Assembly: GCA_027858855.1 (NCBI GenBank)
Contig: JAQIBV010000047.1
Coordinates: forward strand, 1 to 52,828
Direction: 5' to 3'
DNA from: Spirochaetota bacterium
Lineage (GTDB): Bacteria; Spirochaetota; UBA4802; JAFGJZ01
Length of the DNA: 52,828 nucleotides
Below are positions 34,801 through 43,707 of this stretch, piece after piece. Positions within the stretch are counted from its first letter, which is position 1. The number at the start of each line of letters is the position of its first letter. The notes under the pieces are model-generated. The model was not told the origin of the DNA. It made no database searches and saw nothing but the letters and a program-made list of their open reading frames with translations. The position numbers and the translations under genes are program-made.

Positions 34801-36027
34801 TTAATCAATTACAAAAAGACCATCTTTCATAATTGTTTTTTCAGATTTATCTCGACATAATGCGATAACGTCCATGGTTTCAGATCCGATCATAAAGTCG
34901 GTATGCACTAAAGAGACGTTACAGCCAGCCTTTCGTAGATCTTCATCACCATGCAGGCTGTTCATATTTGACAGACATGACGGATATCCGCTTCCAAGAG
35001 CGATATGCGAGGCTGCATTCTCGTCATAAAGAATTGATCCGAAAACCTTGCCGCTTGTGTACAGTGGGGAATCACAGCCAACAAGCGCCACCTCTCCAAC
35101 GAAAGAAGCTCCCTCATCAATGGAAAGATACTTAGCCAGTACCGCCTCATTCTTATCCGCCGAAAACTCCACAACCTTACCATCTTTAAAAACAAAAGAG
35201 GCTCCTACGACCATTGTCTCGAGCACTTTAAGTGGCCGTGTTACCTTAACTCTTCCCTCCGTCCGTGTATAATCAGGTGTAGTAAAAACCTCTTCTGTAG
35301 GGATATTCGCAATAAACAGCCGTCGGTCAAGAGTATAGGAGGGGCCACCATGCCAGCATGATGTTGAGGTCAGACCGATTTTGAGATCTGTATCACTGTT
35401 TTTAAAATGGAGAGTGTCAATCTGCATCTCATCCAGAATTCTGCGTCGTTCAAGAAGCTTAAGACCGTGATCGGTCCAGGCCTGAACTGCATCATCATGG
35501 TCCAACCGCAAAATCGGGGCCAGCAGTTCCCAGAGATTATCAACAGATTCGTTACCGGTCAAATAATGAGCCCACTTAGGCCCGGGCGCACAGACAACAC
35601 ACCAGCAGATCTTGTCTTTCAACAAGTTCTTGTAGAATACTGTCTTTGATTTTCGCAAGGCAGTTTCCAGATTTCCCAGCTTCTCGGGATCGGCACCCTC
35701 AAGAACCGATAACTCTTCGGTATCGTCGATTCGGACAAAGGCCCAGTCATCAGCACACATCTCGTTATATCGTGATGACAGAAAATCCGGTACAAAATCC
35801 AGATAACTCTCTTTTGAATGTGTCAAACGGGTTTTCCGTTCTGTATTTGAGACAACATCGATATGTACATACCGGGCACCGGCCTTGTAAGCCTGCTCGG
35901 CAATAACAACAGCAAACTCATAATTGTGATATCCGGTTGTTACATTGAGACACTGTCCGGGATAAAGATTAACCCCTGTCTGTATAATGACACGGGCGTA
36001 CCGCTCTGCATAGTTATCCATATTCAC
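34801..36027 (-). CDS. M29 family aminopeptidase
   Basis: A 408-residue cytoplasmic metallo-aminopeptidase of the AmpS/AmpT (M29) family, which releases N-terminal residues from peptides. Motifs are YAERYARVIIQTGVNLYPGQ at the N-terminus, GGPSYTLDRRLFIANIPTEEVFTTPD, ASFVGEVALV, SHIALGSGYPSC and LVHTDFMIGSETMDV, which contribute the metal-binding Glu, His and Asp. Length and motifs are normal. It is monocistronic and divergent from the rhomboid gene. Confidence 0.92.
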   Translation of the reverse strand: MNMDNYAERYARVIIQTGVNLYPGQCLNVTTGYHNYEFAVVIAEQAYKAGARYVHIDVVSNTERKTRLTHSKESYLDFVPDFLSSRYNEMCADDWAFVRIDDTEELSVLEGADPEKLGNLETALRKSKTVFYKNLLKDKICWCVVCAPGPKWAHYLTGNESVDNLWELLAPILRLDHDDAVQAWTDHGLKLLERRRILDEMQIDTLHFKNSDTDLKIGLTSTSCWHGGPSYTLDRRLFIANIPTEEVFTTPDYTRTEGRVKVTRPLKVLETMVVGASFVFKDGKVVEFSADKNEAVLAKYLSIDEGASFVGEVALVGCDSPLYTSGKVFGSILYDENAASHIALGSGYPSCLSNMNSLHGDEDLRKAGCNVSLVHTDFMIGSETMDVIALCRDKSEKTIMKDGLFVID

Positions 36028-36144
36028 TCCTCATTTTCCATGGTAATATCGGACATGTTTCTTTATTTTAGGGTACGTCATATATTTTTCTTGTTTTTTT
36101 GTAAAACAGTATTCATTATATAAGTCAATCAAACGGAGGTACTG

Positions 36145-36720
36145 ATGAACGAGAAACATTTATCACTCAAGATTAAGACTTTGATAACCCTGATTGTGAT
36201 AATGTGGGTTATGCTCTTTGTTAATTTTGTTATTTTCAATCATAATCTGCTCAGCTATGGAATTACTCCCAGAACCTTAAGTGGTCTACGGGGTATTTTT
36301 TTCGCACCTTTTCTTCATGCAAATTTAGTCCATCTTACCTCTAACACTATACCGTTTTTCATTCTGGGAATTCTTGCGATGCATGATGGTACTGGTGAAT
36401 TTTATACAGTTTTTATTGTTTCAATGATAACCGCTGGAATCGGAACATGGATAACCGGAAGGTCAGGCACAGTTCACATAGGTGCGAGTGGTATAATATT
36501 CGGTCTATTCGGGTACCTGCTTCTGAAAGGCTATTTTCACAGAAGGGCGCTCTCGATAATAACATCAATAGTTGTAGCACTGCTCTATGGCGGGATGATC
36601 TGGGGTGTTCTGCCGAAACAGACAGGCATATCCTGGCAAAGCCATCTCTTCGGATTTATAGGAGGGGCACTGTGTGCAAAGGCTATGAGTAAACGGGTCT
36701 ATATCAAAGTCGACAACTGA
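36145..36720 (+). CDS. Rhomboid family intramembrane serine protease
   Basis: The 191-residue protein has six membrane helices. Rhomboid motifs are HANLVHLTSNT (helix 2 His/Asn region), HIGASGIIFGLFGY (GxSG catalytic Ser) and WQSHLFGFIGGALCA (catalytic His). It cleaves membrane proteins within the bilayer; substrates unknown. A GGAGG site gives a clear start. It is a compact bacterial form without extra domains. Confidence 0.92.
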   Translation: MNEKHLSLKIKTLITLIVIMWVMLFVNFVIFNHNLLSYGITPRTLSGLRGIFFAPFLHANLVHLTSNTIPFFILGILAMHDGTGEFYTVFIVSMITAGIGTWITGRSGTVHIGASGIIFGLFGYLLLKGYFHRRALSIITSIVVALLYGGMIWGVLPKQTGISWQSHLFGFIGGALCAKAMSKRVYIKVDN

Positions 36721-36766
36721 TTCCTGGGTACTTTGAAGAACCTCCCTCTTTTATTACACCTGATAA

Positions 36767-36788
36767 CTAAAGCTCCAATTTATCGGGG
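36767..36788. terminator. Weak hairpin between convergent rhomboid and DUF456 genes
   Basis: AGCTCC pairs with GGGGCT (one T/G wobble) across the loop AATTTATC, in the 94-base convergent gap. A modest bidirectional terminator is possible. Confidence 0.35.
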
Positions 36789-36814
36789 CTCTTGACCAAA
36801 CAGTTAAGCTTAAA

Positions 36815-37309
36815 TTAGAAATAGCGAACGATATGCACTATCATCAATATCAGGATTAACGATGATAGTATAAATTTCACCACAACTCCACTTATGACAC
36901 CCATAAAGGCTCCAAATGACGCCTTCAAAGCCGGATCAAGCTCCATTCCTCCGCTTAATTCGCCAATCAAGGCACCCAAAAAAGCACCCAAAAAAAGCCC
37001 CACCGGAGGAAAGAAGATAATACCGACAAAAAGACCAATAGTAGCCCCGAGCGACCCACGTTTTGTACCTCCATATTTCAATGACCCCATTGAAGGCAAA
37101 ACATAGTCCAGAATCGTTATCAGTACTGAAAAGAAAGCGGCTACAACCAGCATTAGCATTGAAATATCTGCAAACCGTGTCCAGTTAAGAAGCAGCAACG
37201 CAACAAGACTTACAAAGGGTCCCGGTATAACCGGCACAACACTACCTATTATTCCAAGAATTCCAAACAGAACTGCAATTATGAGGACTATCTCATGTAT
37301 ATAAGCCAT
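36815..37309 (-). CDS. DUF456 membrane protein
   Basis: A 164-residue protein of about four to five membrane helices matching DUF456: GSVVPVIPGPFVSLVALLLL near the N-terminus, DYVLPSMGSLKYGGTKRGSLGATIG centrally, and glycine-rich helices (FLGAFLGALIGELSGG). Function is unknown; the glycine-zipper-like repeats suggest membrane association. AAGGAAG precedes the ATG. Monocistronic. Confidence 0.85.
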   Translation of the reverse strand: MAYIHEIVLIIAVLFGILGIIGSVVPVIPGPFVSLVALLLLNWTRFADISMLMLVVAAFFSVLITILDYVLPSMGSLKYGGTKRGSLGATIGLFVGIIFFPPVGLFLGAFLGALIGELSGGMELDPALKASFGAFMGVISGVVVKFILSSLILILMIVHIVRYF

Positions 37310-37432
37310 TAATATCTTCCTTATTTTTCATCTTTGAAAAAAGTCTACAGAGAAAGATGCTTCAGGTCATTTCCAGTTTTAGGCGACATTCCGCATCTCT
37401 TTTTTTGCCCGATTGAGTGTGATCGGTTCAGC

Positions 37433-37558
37433 TTATTTCTCAATGACGATATCAACAACCATTCCGGTTGCCTGCGCTAAATCTTTCTGAAACATAATTA
37501 CATCGTTGAAATTATTAAAGGTTCCTATAATCGATCTCGTTTGTTTGTTTCCAAGATT
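37433..37558 (-). pseudogene. In-frame 41-codon continuation past the stop of the gene at 37559
   Basis: After the TAA at 37559-37561 the same frame stays open for 41 codons and then ends at TAA 37433-37435. The translation looks protein-like (SIIGTFNNFNDVIMFQKDL then AQATGMVVDIVIEK). No start with a ribosome-binding site is visible for a separate gene. It may be the former C-terminus cut off by a nonsense mutation, or the tail of another lost gene. The rest of the 37310-37432 gap shows nothing clear. Confidence 0.4.
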
Positions 37559-38206
37559 TTATTGCATTTCACCAACAGCCATTCTGATATCTTCTTTTGA
37601 GTAAATAGCTGAGACATCCTGACGAATCGCAATAAACTCAAGAACATACTTTAAACGACAGGCAGCATCCAGAGGGCTAGAGAAACGACTGTCCGTATGA
37701 GCGGAAAACTGCTGAATACGCTTTACATTCAAAGTTTTTTTTTCACGATCAGTAATTGCTACATCCATTCGGAAAGTCTTAAAAGTTTCAAAAATTGCAT
37801 TAATTATCAGCTCATTAGTAACTAATTCTGCTAAATGAAGATTTGTGTCTGAATTCTGAATATTACGGGTAAAGAATTTCAATATTTTAATAACGATTTC
37901 GGGCATCAGATGTTCATTTAATAATAATTTTACTTTTTCTTCCATTTTATGATTCTCGATTCTCATGGAGGGATATGCCATATTCGCAATATGTGGAACT
38001 CCGGTACGCGCCTTAAAGACGATATAATCAATTAATCTATCAAGGGAATCTTTTCTTTCAATATCCATCCCCATAAAAGTGCCTTCAATAATCTTCTCAG
38101 CAGCATCCTCTAACGAATAATCATCAGATAAGAGTACTTGAATATTTTTAAACGCCCGTTCGTGCTCATAAGTCTGAAACTTATGAGCAGTAATACTTGT
38201 GTCCAT
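37559..38206 (-). CDS. 215-residue protein of unknown function
   Basis: No family recognised. The protein is soluble and mostly helical, beginning MDTSITAHKFQTYEHERAF. Notable segments are SLDRLIDYIVFKARTGVPHI, KVKLLLNEHLMPEIVIKILK and LAELVTNELIINAIFETFKTF. The start is backed by AGGAAGG. Its stop is followed by a 41-codon open stretch in the same frame, so the native protein may have been longer. Confidence 0.65.
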   Translation of the reverse strand: MDTSITAHKFQTYEHERAFKNIQVLLSDDYSLEDAAEKIIEGTFMGMDIERKDSLDRLIDYIVFKARTGVPHIANMAYPSMRIENHKMEEKVKLLLNEHLMPEIVIKILKFFTRNIQNSDTNLHLAELVTNELIINAIFETFKTFRMDVAITDREKKTLNVKRIQQFSAHTDSRFSSPLDAACRLKYVLEFIAIRQDVSAIYSKEDIRMAVGEMQ

Positions 38207-38370
38207 TTTACCTTCCTGTGCCTATTTAAGTACCCTATTCTATTAAATCGAACTATATTGAAAAAAAATGAACCAGAAAGCAGCATATATGGAATTATTT
38301 ATTGAATTCTTAACCGCTGAAAGGTTCGATGATACTACTAGGAACCTCTAATAATAAACTAATTATCAAG

Positions 38371-38446
38371 GAACTTGCGAAAAATTCCTTAATAATAGAC
38401 ACTTTAACTGTGTTACCTTCTGAAATATTGTAATTTTTCGAAGTTC
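38371..38446. repeat. 76-bp terminal inverted repeat element, copy A
   Basis: GAACTTGCGAAAAATT at the left end is mirrored by AATTTTTCGAAGTTC at the right end (one extra base). A second element of exactly 76 bp with the same ends is at 42769-42844. It ends 34 bases before the start of the DHH-phosphoesterase operon. A separate AGGTTC/GGAACCT hairpin lies just upstream. The 273-base gap holds no gene. Confidence 0.6.
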
Positions 38447-38479
38447 CCTACTTTAAAATAATAATCAGAGACGGAGAAC

Positions 38480-39583
38480 ATGAGTACAATAGACTACAGC
38501 GATATTAAAGCAAATTTACTGTCAGTTTTCAGCAGACACACCAAACTGCTGATAGTAATCCAGGGGTCTCCGGACCCTGATGCAATAGCCTCTTCGTTTT
38601 TTTTAATGAAAATGGCTGAATTATGCAACTGCGCAAGCACTATAATTGCAGGCAAGACTATCTCATTACCACAAAACCGCGAACTCATCAATCAGCTGAA
38701 AATCCCGGTCAGTTTCAGCTTTCCAACCTCTTTCGAAGAGTATGATGGTTATTGCGTGGTTGACTTTCAAACACCAGCAGTAGAAGGAATACCAGCCTCA
38801 ATCCCCTGTGCCCTGCATATAGATCACCATACACGCACAGAAAATACTATCGTTCCCGAGTATGCGCTCTATCCCGTTGATGTCAATTCAGTATCTACCG
38901 TTCTTGCAGGAGTAATGCTGGAACCGGACATCTCATTTGACGAACTAGCAACTGAATATTTAGCTACTGCCCTTGCCTATGGTATAAAAACAGACACCGA
39001 CAACCTCACCATTGCATCAGCTACCGATAAGGCAAGTTTCAGTGAGATGGAAAAACTCGCAAACCAGGAAATTCTGTCTATGATCACGACCATGCCCTAC
39101 TCTGAGGAGACCCTCACAGTAATCAGCAAGGCACTACTTGGCAGTATCAACTATAAAAATTGGCTCATCACAGGTCTGGGGTACATTCCCGAATCCATGA
39201 GAGATTCTCTGGCGATAACGGCAGACTACATGCTTGAGCAGGAACATGTAACAACAGTTATCGCCTTTGCACTAATCAGTTCCGATACAACTGTCACTCT
39301 TGACGCCTCTTTCCGAACAAAAAACAGAGATCTCGATCTTAACGGAATAATCAAATCAATCACTCCAAATGGCGGAGGGCGCAGTTTTAAAGGAGCATTT
39401 CAACTTGATTTGTCCTATTTCATTAACTACAGTGAACGGCACTCACTCTGGTCTGTTGTAAACGAAGCAACACTTACAAATATAAAGAAAGCCCGCGATA
39501 ACATCTCTTTTTATGAAGTACGAACATTCTTTTCTGGTTTTAAAAAACAATTAACAGACATTTTTTATAAACAGGAGTCATGA
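38480..39583 (+). CDS. DHH/DHHA1 family phosphoesterase (NrnA-like)
   Basis: A 367-residue protein. The DHH domain has QGSPDPDAIASSF (DxD), CVVDFQTPA and ALHIDHHTRT (the DHH motif). The C-terminal DHHA1 domain contains NGGGRSFKGAFQL. Relatives hydrolyse nano-RNA, pAp or cyclic dinucleotides; which applies here is unknown. Its stop overlaps the start of the ABC ATPase gene by four bases, starting a four-gene overlapping operon. Confidence 0.88.
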   Translation: MSTIDYSDIKANLLSVFSRHTKLLIVIQGSPDPDAIASSFFLMKMAELCNCASTIIAGKTISLPQNRELINQLKIPVSFSFPTSFEEYDGYCVVDFQTPAVEGIPASIPCALHIDHHTRTENTIVPEYALYPVDVNSVSTVLAGVMLEPDISFDELATEYLATALAYGIKTDTDNLTIASATDKASFSEMEKLANQEILSMITTMPYSEETLTVISKALLGSINYKNWLITGLGYIPESMRDSLAITADYMLEQEHVTTVIAFALISSDTTVTLDASFRTKNRDLDLNGIIKSITPNGGGRSFKGAFQLDLSYFINYSERHSLWSVVNEATLTNIKKARDNISFYEVRTFFSGFKKQLTDIFYKQES

Positions 39584-40374
39584 ATATTATTACGTTAACC
39601 GATATATCTCTTACTCCCGACATAAACAGGCAGCCTGTTCTAAAATCAATCAACTGGACTATAAACAAAAACGATCGGTGGGTTCTTTTCGGAGCAAACG
39701 GATCCGGAAAGAGTATGCTTCTGGAACTGATAACCGGTTACCGACGTCCCTCATCAGGCAGTATCAGCCGTTTCGGCAAACCCGCAACGGGAAGCGACAT
39801 CCGGCAGATACGGAAAAAGATTGGATATGTCTCGTCCAACATTCGCACACAGGTATTTCCGCGCGAGACCGTCCTTGACCTCATCATGAGTGGTCACTAT
39901 GCGACAATCGGCCTCTATGACAAACCGGACAGCCTGTTACGCAATAACGCCGAAGAGTTACTTGAACACACAGGATTGATCGATCGCAGGAACGACTTCT
40001 TTTCACACCTGTCTGATGGAGAAAAACAGAAAATTCTAATCGCTCGTGCACTCATAAATAGACCGGAACTACTTATCCTTGACGAGCCAGCTGCCACGCT
40101 CGACATAGCTTCACGGGAAGATCTTCTCCTTACGCTTTCAAGACTACTGGACAACCACAATGGAGCCCTTATCTATGTTACCCACCACATCGAAGAGATA
40201 ACTCCTCTGTTCCAGCAATGTCTGATACTTCAAGATGGAACCGTTTTTAAATCCGGATCAATATCAGAAACTATCAGCTCCGAATCTTTGAGCGAACTTT
40301 TCAACCTCCCATTGAAAGTTCATTGCCACAACAACCGTTTTTTTCCGATGCTCAAGACAGAAGAGGAGAACTAA
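39580..40374 (+). CDS. ABC transporter-type ATPase without partner permease
   Basis: A 264-residue ABC ATPase: Walker A GANGSGKSM, Q-loop region, signature HLSDGEKQKILIARAL, Walker B ELLILDEPAATLD and switch His in YVTHHIEEI. It resembles the ModF/YlmA group of stand-alone ATPases. No permease or binding protein gene is in this operon, so partner and substrate are unknown. It overlaps both neighbours (ATGA upstream, TAATG downstream). Confidence 0.88.
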   Translation: MNIITLTDISLTPDINRQPVLKSINWTINKNDRWVLFGANGSGKSMLLELITGYRRPSSGSISRFGKPATGSDIRQIRKKIGYVSSNIRTQVFPRETVLDLIMSGHYATIGLYDKPDSLLRNNAEELLEHTGLIDRRNDFFSHLSDGEKQKILIARALINRPELLILDEPAATLDIASREDLLLTLSRLLDNHNGALIYVTHHIEEITPLFQQCLILQDGTVFKSGSISETISSESLSELFNLPLKVHCHNNRFFPMLKTEEEN

Positions 40375-41711
40375 TGACAAGAAAATTTCCCGACTCTTTT
40401 ATCTGGGGGAGTGCCATCAACGCATACCAGACTGAAGGTGCAGCTGCACAAGACGGAAAACTTCAGTCCATATGGGACAGCTTCACAGCCGGGAAGCGAA
40501 AGAAAAGGACTTCGCCAAAAGCTGGGGCAAATTTTTACAACAAATTCACCCAAGATATAAAACTGCTTCAGCAACTGGGGATTCAAAACTTCCGCTTTTC
40601 ACTTTCATGGAGCCGGATTATACCTGATGGCAGTGGTGAAGTTAATAAAGAGGCAATACATTTCTATAACCGACTGATTGAGACCCTTCTTGAGCACAAT
40701 ATCAGACCACATGTTGCGCTTTATGCTCATGACCTTCCAGTTATGCTTCAGAAAAACGGAGGCTTTCTTAACCGTGAAACCTGTACAGCCTTTGCAGACT
40801 ATGCAGAGGTCTGCGCAAAAGAATTTGGAGATAGAATATCAAGCTGGATTACACTCGAAGATCCTTTAACTGAAATTGAATATGGTTACCGTTGCGGCAC
40901 AATGGCACCGGGAGTAGTCGCACCGGAAAAGCTATTCATCGCTGTTCACAACATGCTTGTCGCACACTCGCTTGCATACTATGCACTGAAGAAATCTCGT
41001 AGTAGCTGTTCGGTAGGATTCTCAACCAGGCTTGACCCCCCCCTGCACTCGAACAGAAAAATCAGCAATAAAACTTATGAAATCGCCTATGCATATCTTG
41101 TCGACCTCTTCATTGCCCCTGTGATAAAAGGTTATTATCCACGACTATTTGAGGGAGAAATCTATAATCAGAATAAATTCAACCTGCGCCCGAAAGACGC
41201 CATGCTTATTCAAAACAGCTTCGATTTTATCGGCATCGTTCACTCCGGTCAAACAATCATCCGGAAGAAGCGAATGAATGTCTTTACGAATGACTATCTG
41301 CCGTTTAACATTGTACAGGCGCCCTCTGTAAAACCAGCTCTTTCAGTTAAACAGCCCTACAACCCTGAAGCTCTATCGACTCTGCTACTGTCCCTTCGAC
41401 AGGATTACGGGAATCCCCCAGTTGTATTTACTGGCGTCGGCTTTCCAGCATCAGACCTGACAAATAATACGACAAACGACTCCATCAGGACACAATTCTA
41501 TAAAACTGTTCTTTCAACAATACACTTATCTATTGACTCAGGTAATAATATAATAGGCTTTTTTGCAAAAAGTTTTCTTGACGGTTTTGAGTACAACTGC
41601 GCAACTCTTCATCGATCAGGGCTTATTCATGTAGATTTTAAAACTTTTGAACACAGCCTGACAGGTACTGCTCAATGGTATTCCGGAGTCTGTAAAACAG
41701 ATGAAATCTAA
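40374..41711 (+). CDS. Glycoside hydrolase family 1 fold protein lacking catalytic residues
   Basis: The 445-residue protein has a full GH1 beta-glucosidase scaffold: FIWGSAINAYQTEGA, FRFSLSWSRIIP, FYNRLIETLL, KNGGFLN, and the C-terminal SFLDGFEY and AQWYSGV. The active site is gone. The acid/base motif TxNEP reads TLEDP (residues 160-164). The nucleophile motif TENG reads TGVG (Gly354). LYHWDLP reads LYAHDLP (Ala118), and the NYYT region reads IVHSG. Hydrolysis is not expected, so a binding or regulatory role is more likely. Start ATG 40374 overlaps the ABC gene stop, with GAGGAG upstream. Confidence 0.85.
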   Translation: MTRKFPDSFIWGSAINAYQTEGAAAQDGKLQSIWDSFTAGKRKKRTSPKAGANFYNKFTQDIKLLQQLGIQNFRFSLSWSRIIPDGSGEVNKEAIHFYNRLIETLLEHNIRPHVALYAHDLPVMLQKNGGFLNRETCTAFADYAEVCAKEFGDRISSWITLEDPLTEIEYGYRCGTMAPGVVAPEKLFIAVHNMLVAHSLAYYALKKSRSSCSVGFSTRLDPPLHSNRKISNKTYEIAYAYLVDLFIAPVIKGYYPRLFEGEIYNQNKFNLRPKDAMLIQNSFDFIGIVHSGQTIIRKKRMNVFTNDYLPFNIVQAPSVKPALSVKQPYNPEALSTLLLSLRQDYGNPPVVFTGVGFPASDLTNNTTNDSIRTQFYKTVLSTIHLSIDSGNNIIGFFAKSFLDGFEYNCATLHRSGLIHVDFKTFEHSLTGTAQWYSGVCKTDEI

Positions 41712-42678
41712 AACAGATATTATCCATCCCGCAACCGAACAATCCATACGCAATGCCGGTCTGGCACTGGCAAATGGCAGTCTTGTTGTCATTCCTACAG
41801 AGACGGTATATGGACTTGCTGCCAACGCTCTTAATCCAACAGCTGCTACAGCCATTTTCGAGGCAAAACAAAGACCATTCTTTGACCCGCTTATCTGTCA
41901 CATCAGTGACTACGAAATGCTTAACCTTTTAACAGGCACTCTTTCTGCTCAAATGAGACGCCTTACCGAAGCATTCTGGCCGGGGCCCCTGACAATTGTT
42001 GTACCAAAACTAACGGAAGTTCCTGAAATAATTACTGCTGGCCTTACAACAGTTGCAATTAGAATGCCATCTCACCCGGTTTGCACGGCCGTGATCAAGG
42101 CCGCAGGAGTTCCGCTTGCAGCGCCCAGCGCAAACCTCTTCGGCAAGTTGAGCCCGACCAGGCCGGAACATACACTCGAGCTTTCATCGTCGGTTCACTC
42201 CATAATTGATGGCGGCCCCTGCACTATCGGTATCGAATCTACCATTATACGCGAAATAGATGGCAGATTTGTTCTATTACGTCCAGGCAAAATTACGGCT
42301 CATCAGATCGAGTCTGCTCTAAATATACCTGTTATACCCACAGAAGAGACCGAACTGCCAGACGCACCGGGACAACTTCCCTCACACTATTCACCCAATT
42401 CTCAGGTTATACTGATAGATGAAGGCGCTACTCCTTCACTGGTAGCCGAACATTCAGTACTTCTCGCTTTTCGAAGAAGCCGCAAAGAGAGTCCTTTTGC
42501 AAAAACCATTGTTCTCTCTTCACAGGGCTCCCTCACAGAGGCTGCTTCAAAGCTTTTTGAATCATTGCACACACTTGACGCTCTTTCACCATCAGCTATT
42601 TTTGTCGAAACCGTTCCGGAAGAGGGAATAGGAGTTGCGATTATGAACCGGCTAAAAAAGGCAGCATTTCGGGAGTAG
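41701..42678 (+). CDS. tsaC: Threonylcarbamoyl-AMP synthase (Sua5 type)
   Basis: A 325-residue Sua5/YrdC protein makes threonylcarbamoyl-AMP for the t6A37 modification of ANN-decoding tRNAs. The YrdC domain shows VVIPTETVYGLAANA, EAKQRPFFDPLICHI, EAFWPGPLTIV, IRMPSHP and LAAPSANLFGKLSPT. The linker LPDAPGQLPSHYSP and C-terminal Sua5 domain are present. It overlaps the GH1-like gene by 11 bases and is the last gene of the operon. Confidence 0.94.
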   Translation: MKSKTDIIHPATEQSIRNAGLALANGSLVVIPTETVYGLAANALNPTAATAIFEAKQRPFFDPLICHISDYEMLNLLTGTLSAQMRRLTEAFWPGPLTIVVPKLTEVPEIITAGLTTVAIRMPSHPVCTAVIKAAGVPLAAPSANLFGKLSPTRPEHTLELSSSVHSIIDGGPCTIGIESTIIREIDGRFVLLRPGKITAHQIESALNIPVIPTEETELPDAPGQLPSHYSPNSQVILIDEGATPSLVAEHSVLLAFRRSRKESPFAKTIVLSSQGSLTEAASKLFESLHTLDALSPSAIFVETVPEEGIGVAIMNRLKKAAFRE

Positions 42679-42768
42679 TGAATCTCTCTCATTTTTATTT
42701 TCTAATCTGTTTTCTATTTGACATTGCCCTAACTCCACTCATATCTATTCTATAAGCTTTAAAAGCTT

Positions 42769-42844
42769 GAACTTCGAAAAATTTCCAAATTACTAAAAAC
42801 CATGCTTTTCTAAAACTGCATTATTTGACAATTTTTGAAAGTTC
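42769..42844. repeat. 76-bp terminal inverted repeat element, copy B
   Basis: GAACTTCGAAAAATT at the left is mirrored by AATTTTTGAAAGTTC at the right. Length equals copy A exactly, although the interior is only loosely similar. It ends 62 bases before the EI24-like gene start. Confidence 0.6.
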
Positions 42845-42851
42845 TATAAAC

Positions 42852-42875
42852 GAGGTAATCATTAGAGATTACCTC
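42852..42875 (+). promoter_or_regulatory. Hairpin in the leader of the EI24-tmk operon
   Basis: GAGGTAATC (42852-42860) and GATTACCTC (42867-42875) form a perfect 9-bp stem with a 6-base loop, 31 bases before the start at 42907. It could act as a leader hairpin or a terminator for the previous operon. Confidence 0.5.
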
Positions 42876-42906
42876 TTAGTATCAATGATCCTGAATGGAG
42901 GGCATT

Positions 42907-43704
42907 ATGGCGCAGCAGATAATTTTTCATAAATCAAAGCGAAAACTTTTTAAAGGTTTCGGTGACGGAATGAGAGCCCCTTTTGCAGCCTTCGCTTTCA
43001 TAAAAGGGAGAAAAGGATATGTTAAATTCTTTATTATTCCATTTCTGTTAAACATCGTCCTACTTGCTGCAATATTCTACTTAACCTTCACCTGGTTATA
43101 CCCTACAATTAAAACAGTTCTCCCTCAGGGAGAAGAGTGGTATATCCTTCTGATACGATCATTAACAAGCTCTCTTCTTTTTTTTGTTACCGTAATTAGT
43201 GCAATTTTTTTATACTCGATATCAGGGATGGTTATCAGTTTCCTCTTTCTTGATCCGCTCTCTTCAAAAGTTGAAAAGGAGTTACTCATCTCCTCTTCTG
43301 ATAAATTAACCCTGCGCAAAGTATTCAGCGATTTAGCCTTAACGATAACAACCATTTTCAAAATGATTCTTTTGCTTATTCTTTTTAATGGCGCAATTTT
43401 CGCATTGAACTTTATTCCAATAGCAGGCAATCTTTTATTCTCTATTTTCAGTTTTCTTTCTCTAATCTTTTTCTTTGGCGCCCCCTTTATTGAGATGCCT
43501 CTGGACAGACGCACGGTAAATTTCAAATCCAAGTTGAAACTGCTACTGCATTACCGTTACATTATAATGGGGCTGGGGTTCAGCTTTATGGTATTAAGCA
43601 TAATTCCTGTTATTGGTTTTTTAAGCCACAGCCTGGGAGCTGTAGGAGGATCAATTCTATTCAGCGAGAAAATACATCCTGAAGTTGAGTTTGTTCAGAA
43701 GTAA
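42907..43704 (+). CDS. EI24/CysZ-like membrane protein
   Basis: A 265-residue membrane protein with four to five long hydrophobic segments. Family features of EI24 (PF07264) are GFGDGMRAPFAAFAFI at the start, the KFFIIPFLLNIV helix, YSISGMVISFLFLDPLSSKVE and the late PFIEMPLDR. CysZ relatives move sulfate, but other members have unknown roles. ATG 42907 with GGAGGG is preferred over 42895. It lies 3 bases before tmk. Confidence 0.75.
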   Translation: MAQQIIFHKSKRKLFKGFGDGMRAPFAAFAFIKGRKGYVKFFIIPFLLNIVLLAAIFYLTFTWLYPTIKTVLPQGEEWYILLIRSLTSSLLFFVTVISAIFLYSISGMVISFLFLDPLSSKVEKELLISSSDKLTLRKVFSDLALTITTIFKMILLLILFNGAIFALNFIPIAGNLLFSIFSFLSLIFFFGAPFIEMPLDRRTVNFKSKLKLLLHYRYIIMGLGFSFMVLSIIPVIGFLSHSLGAVGGSILFSEKIHPEVEFVQK

Positions 43705-43707
43705 ATT

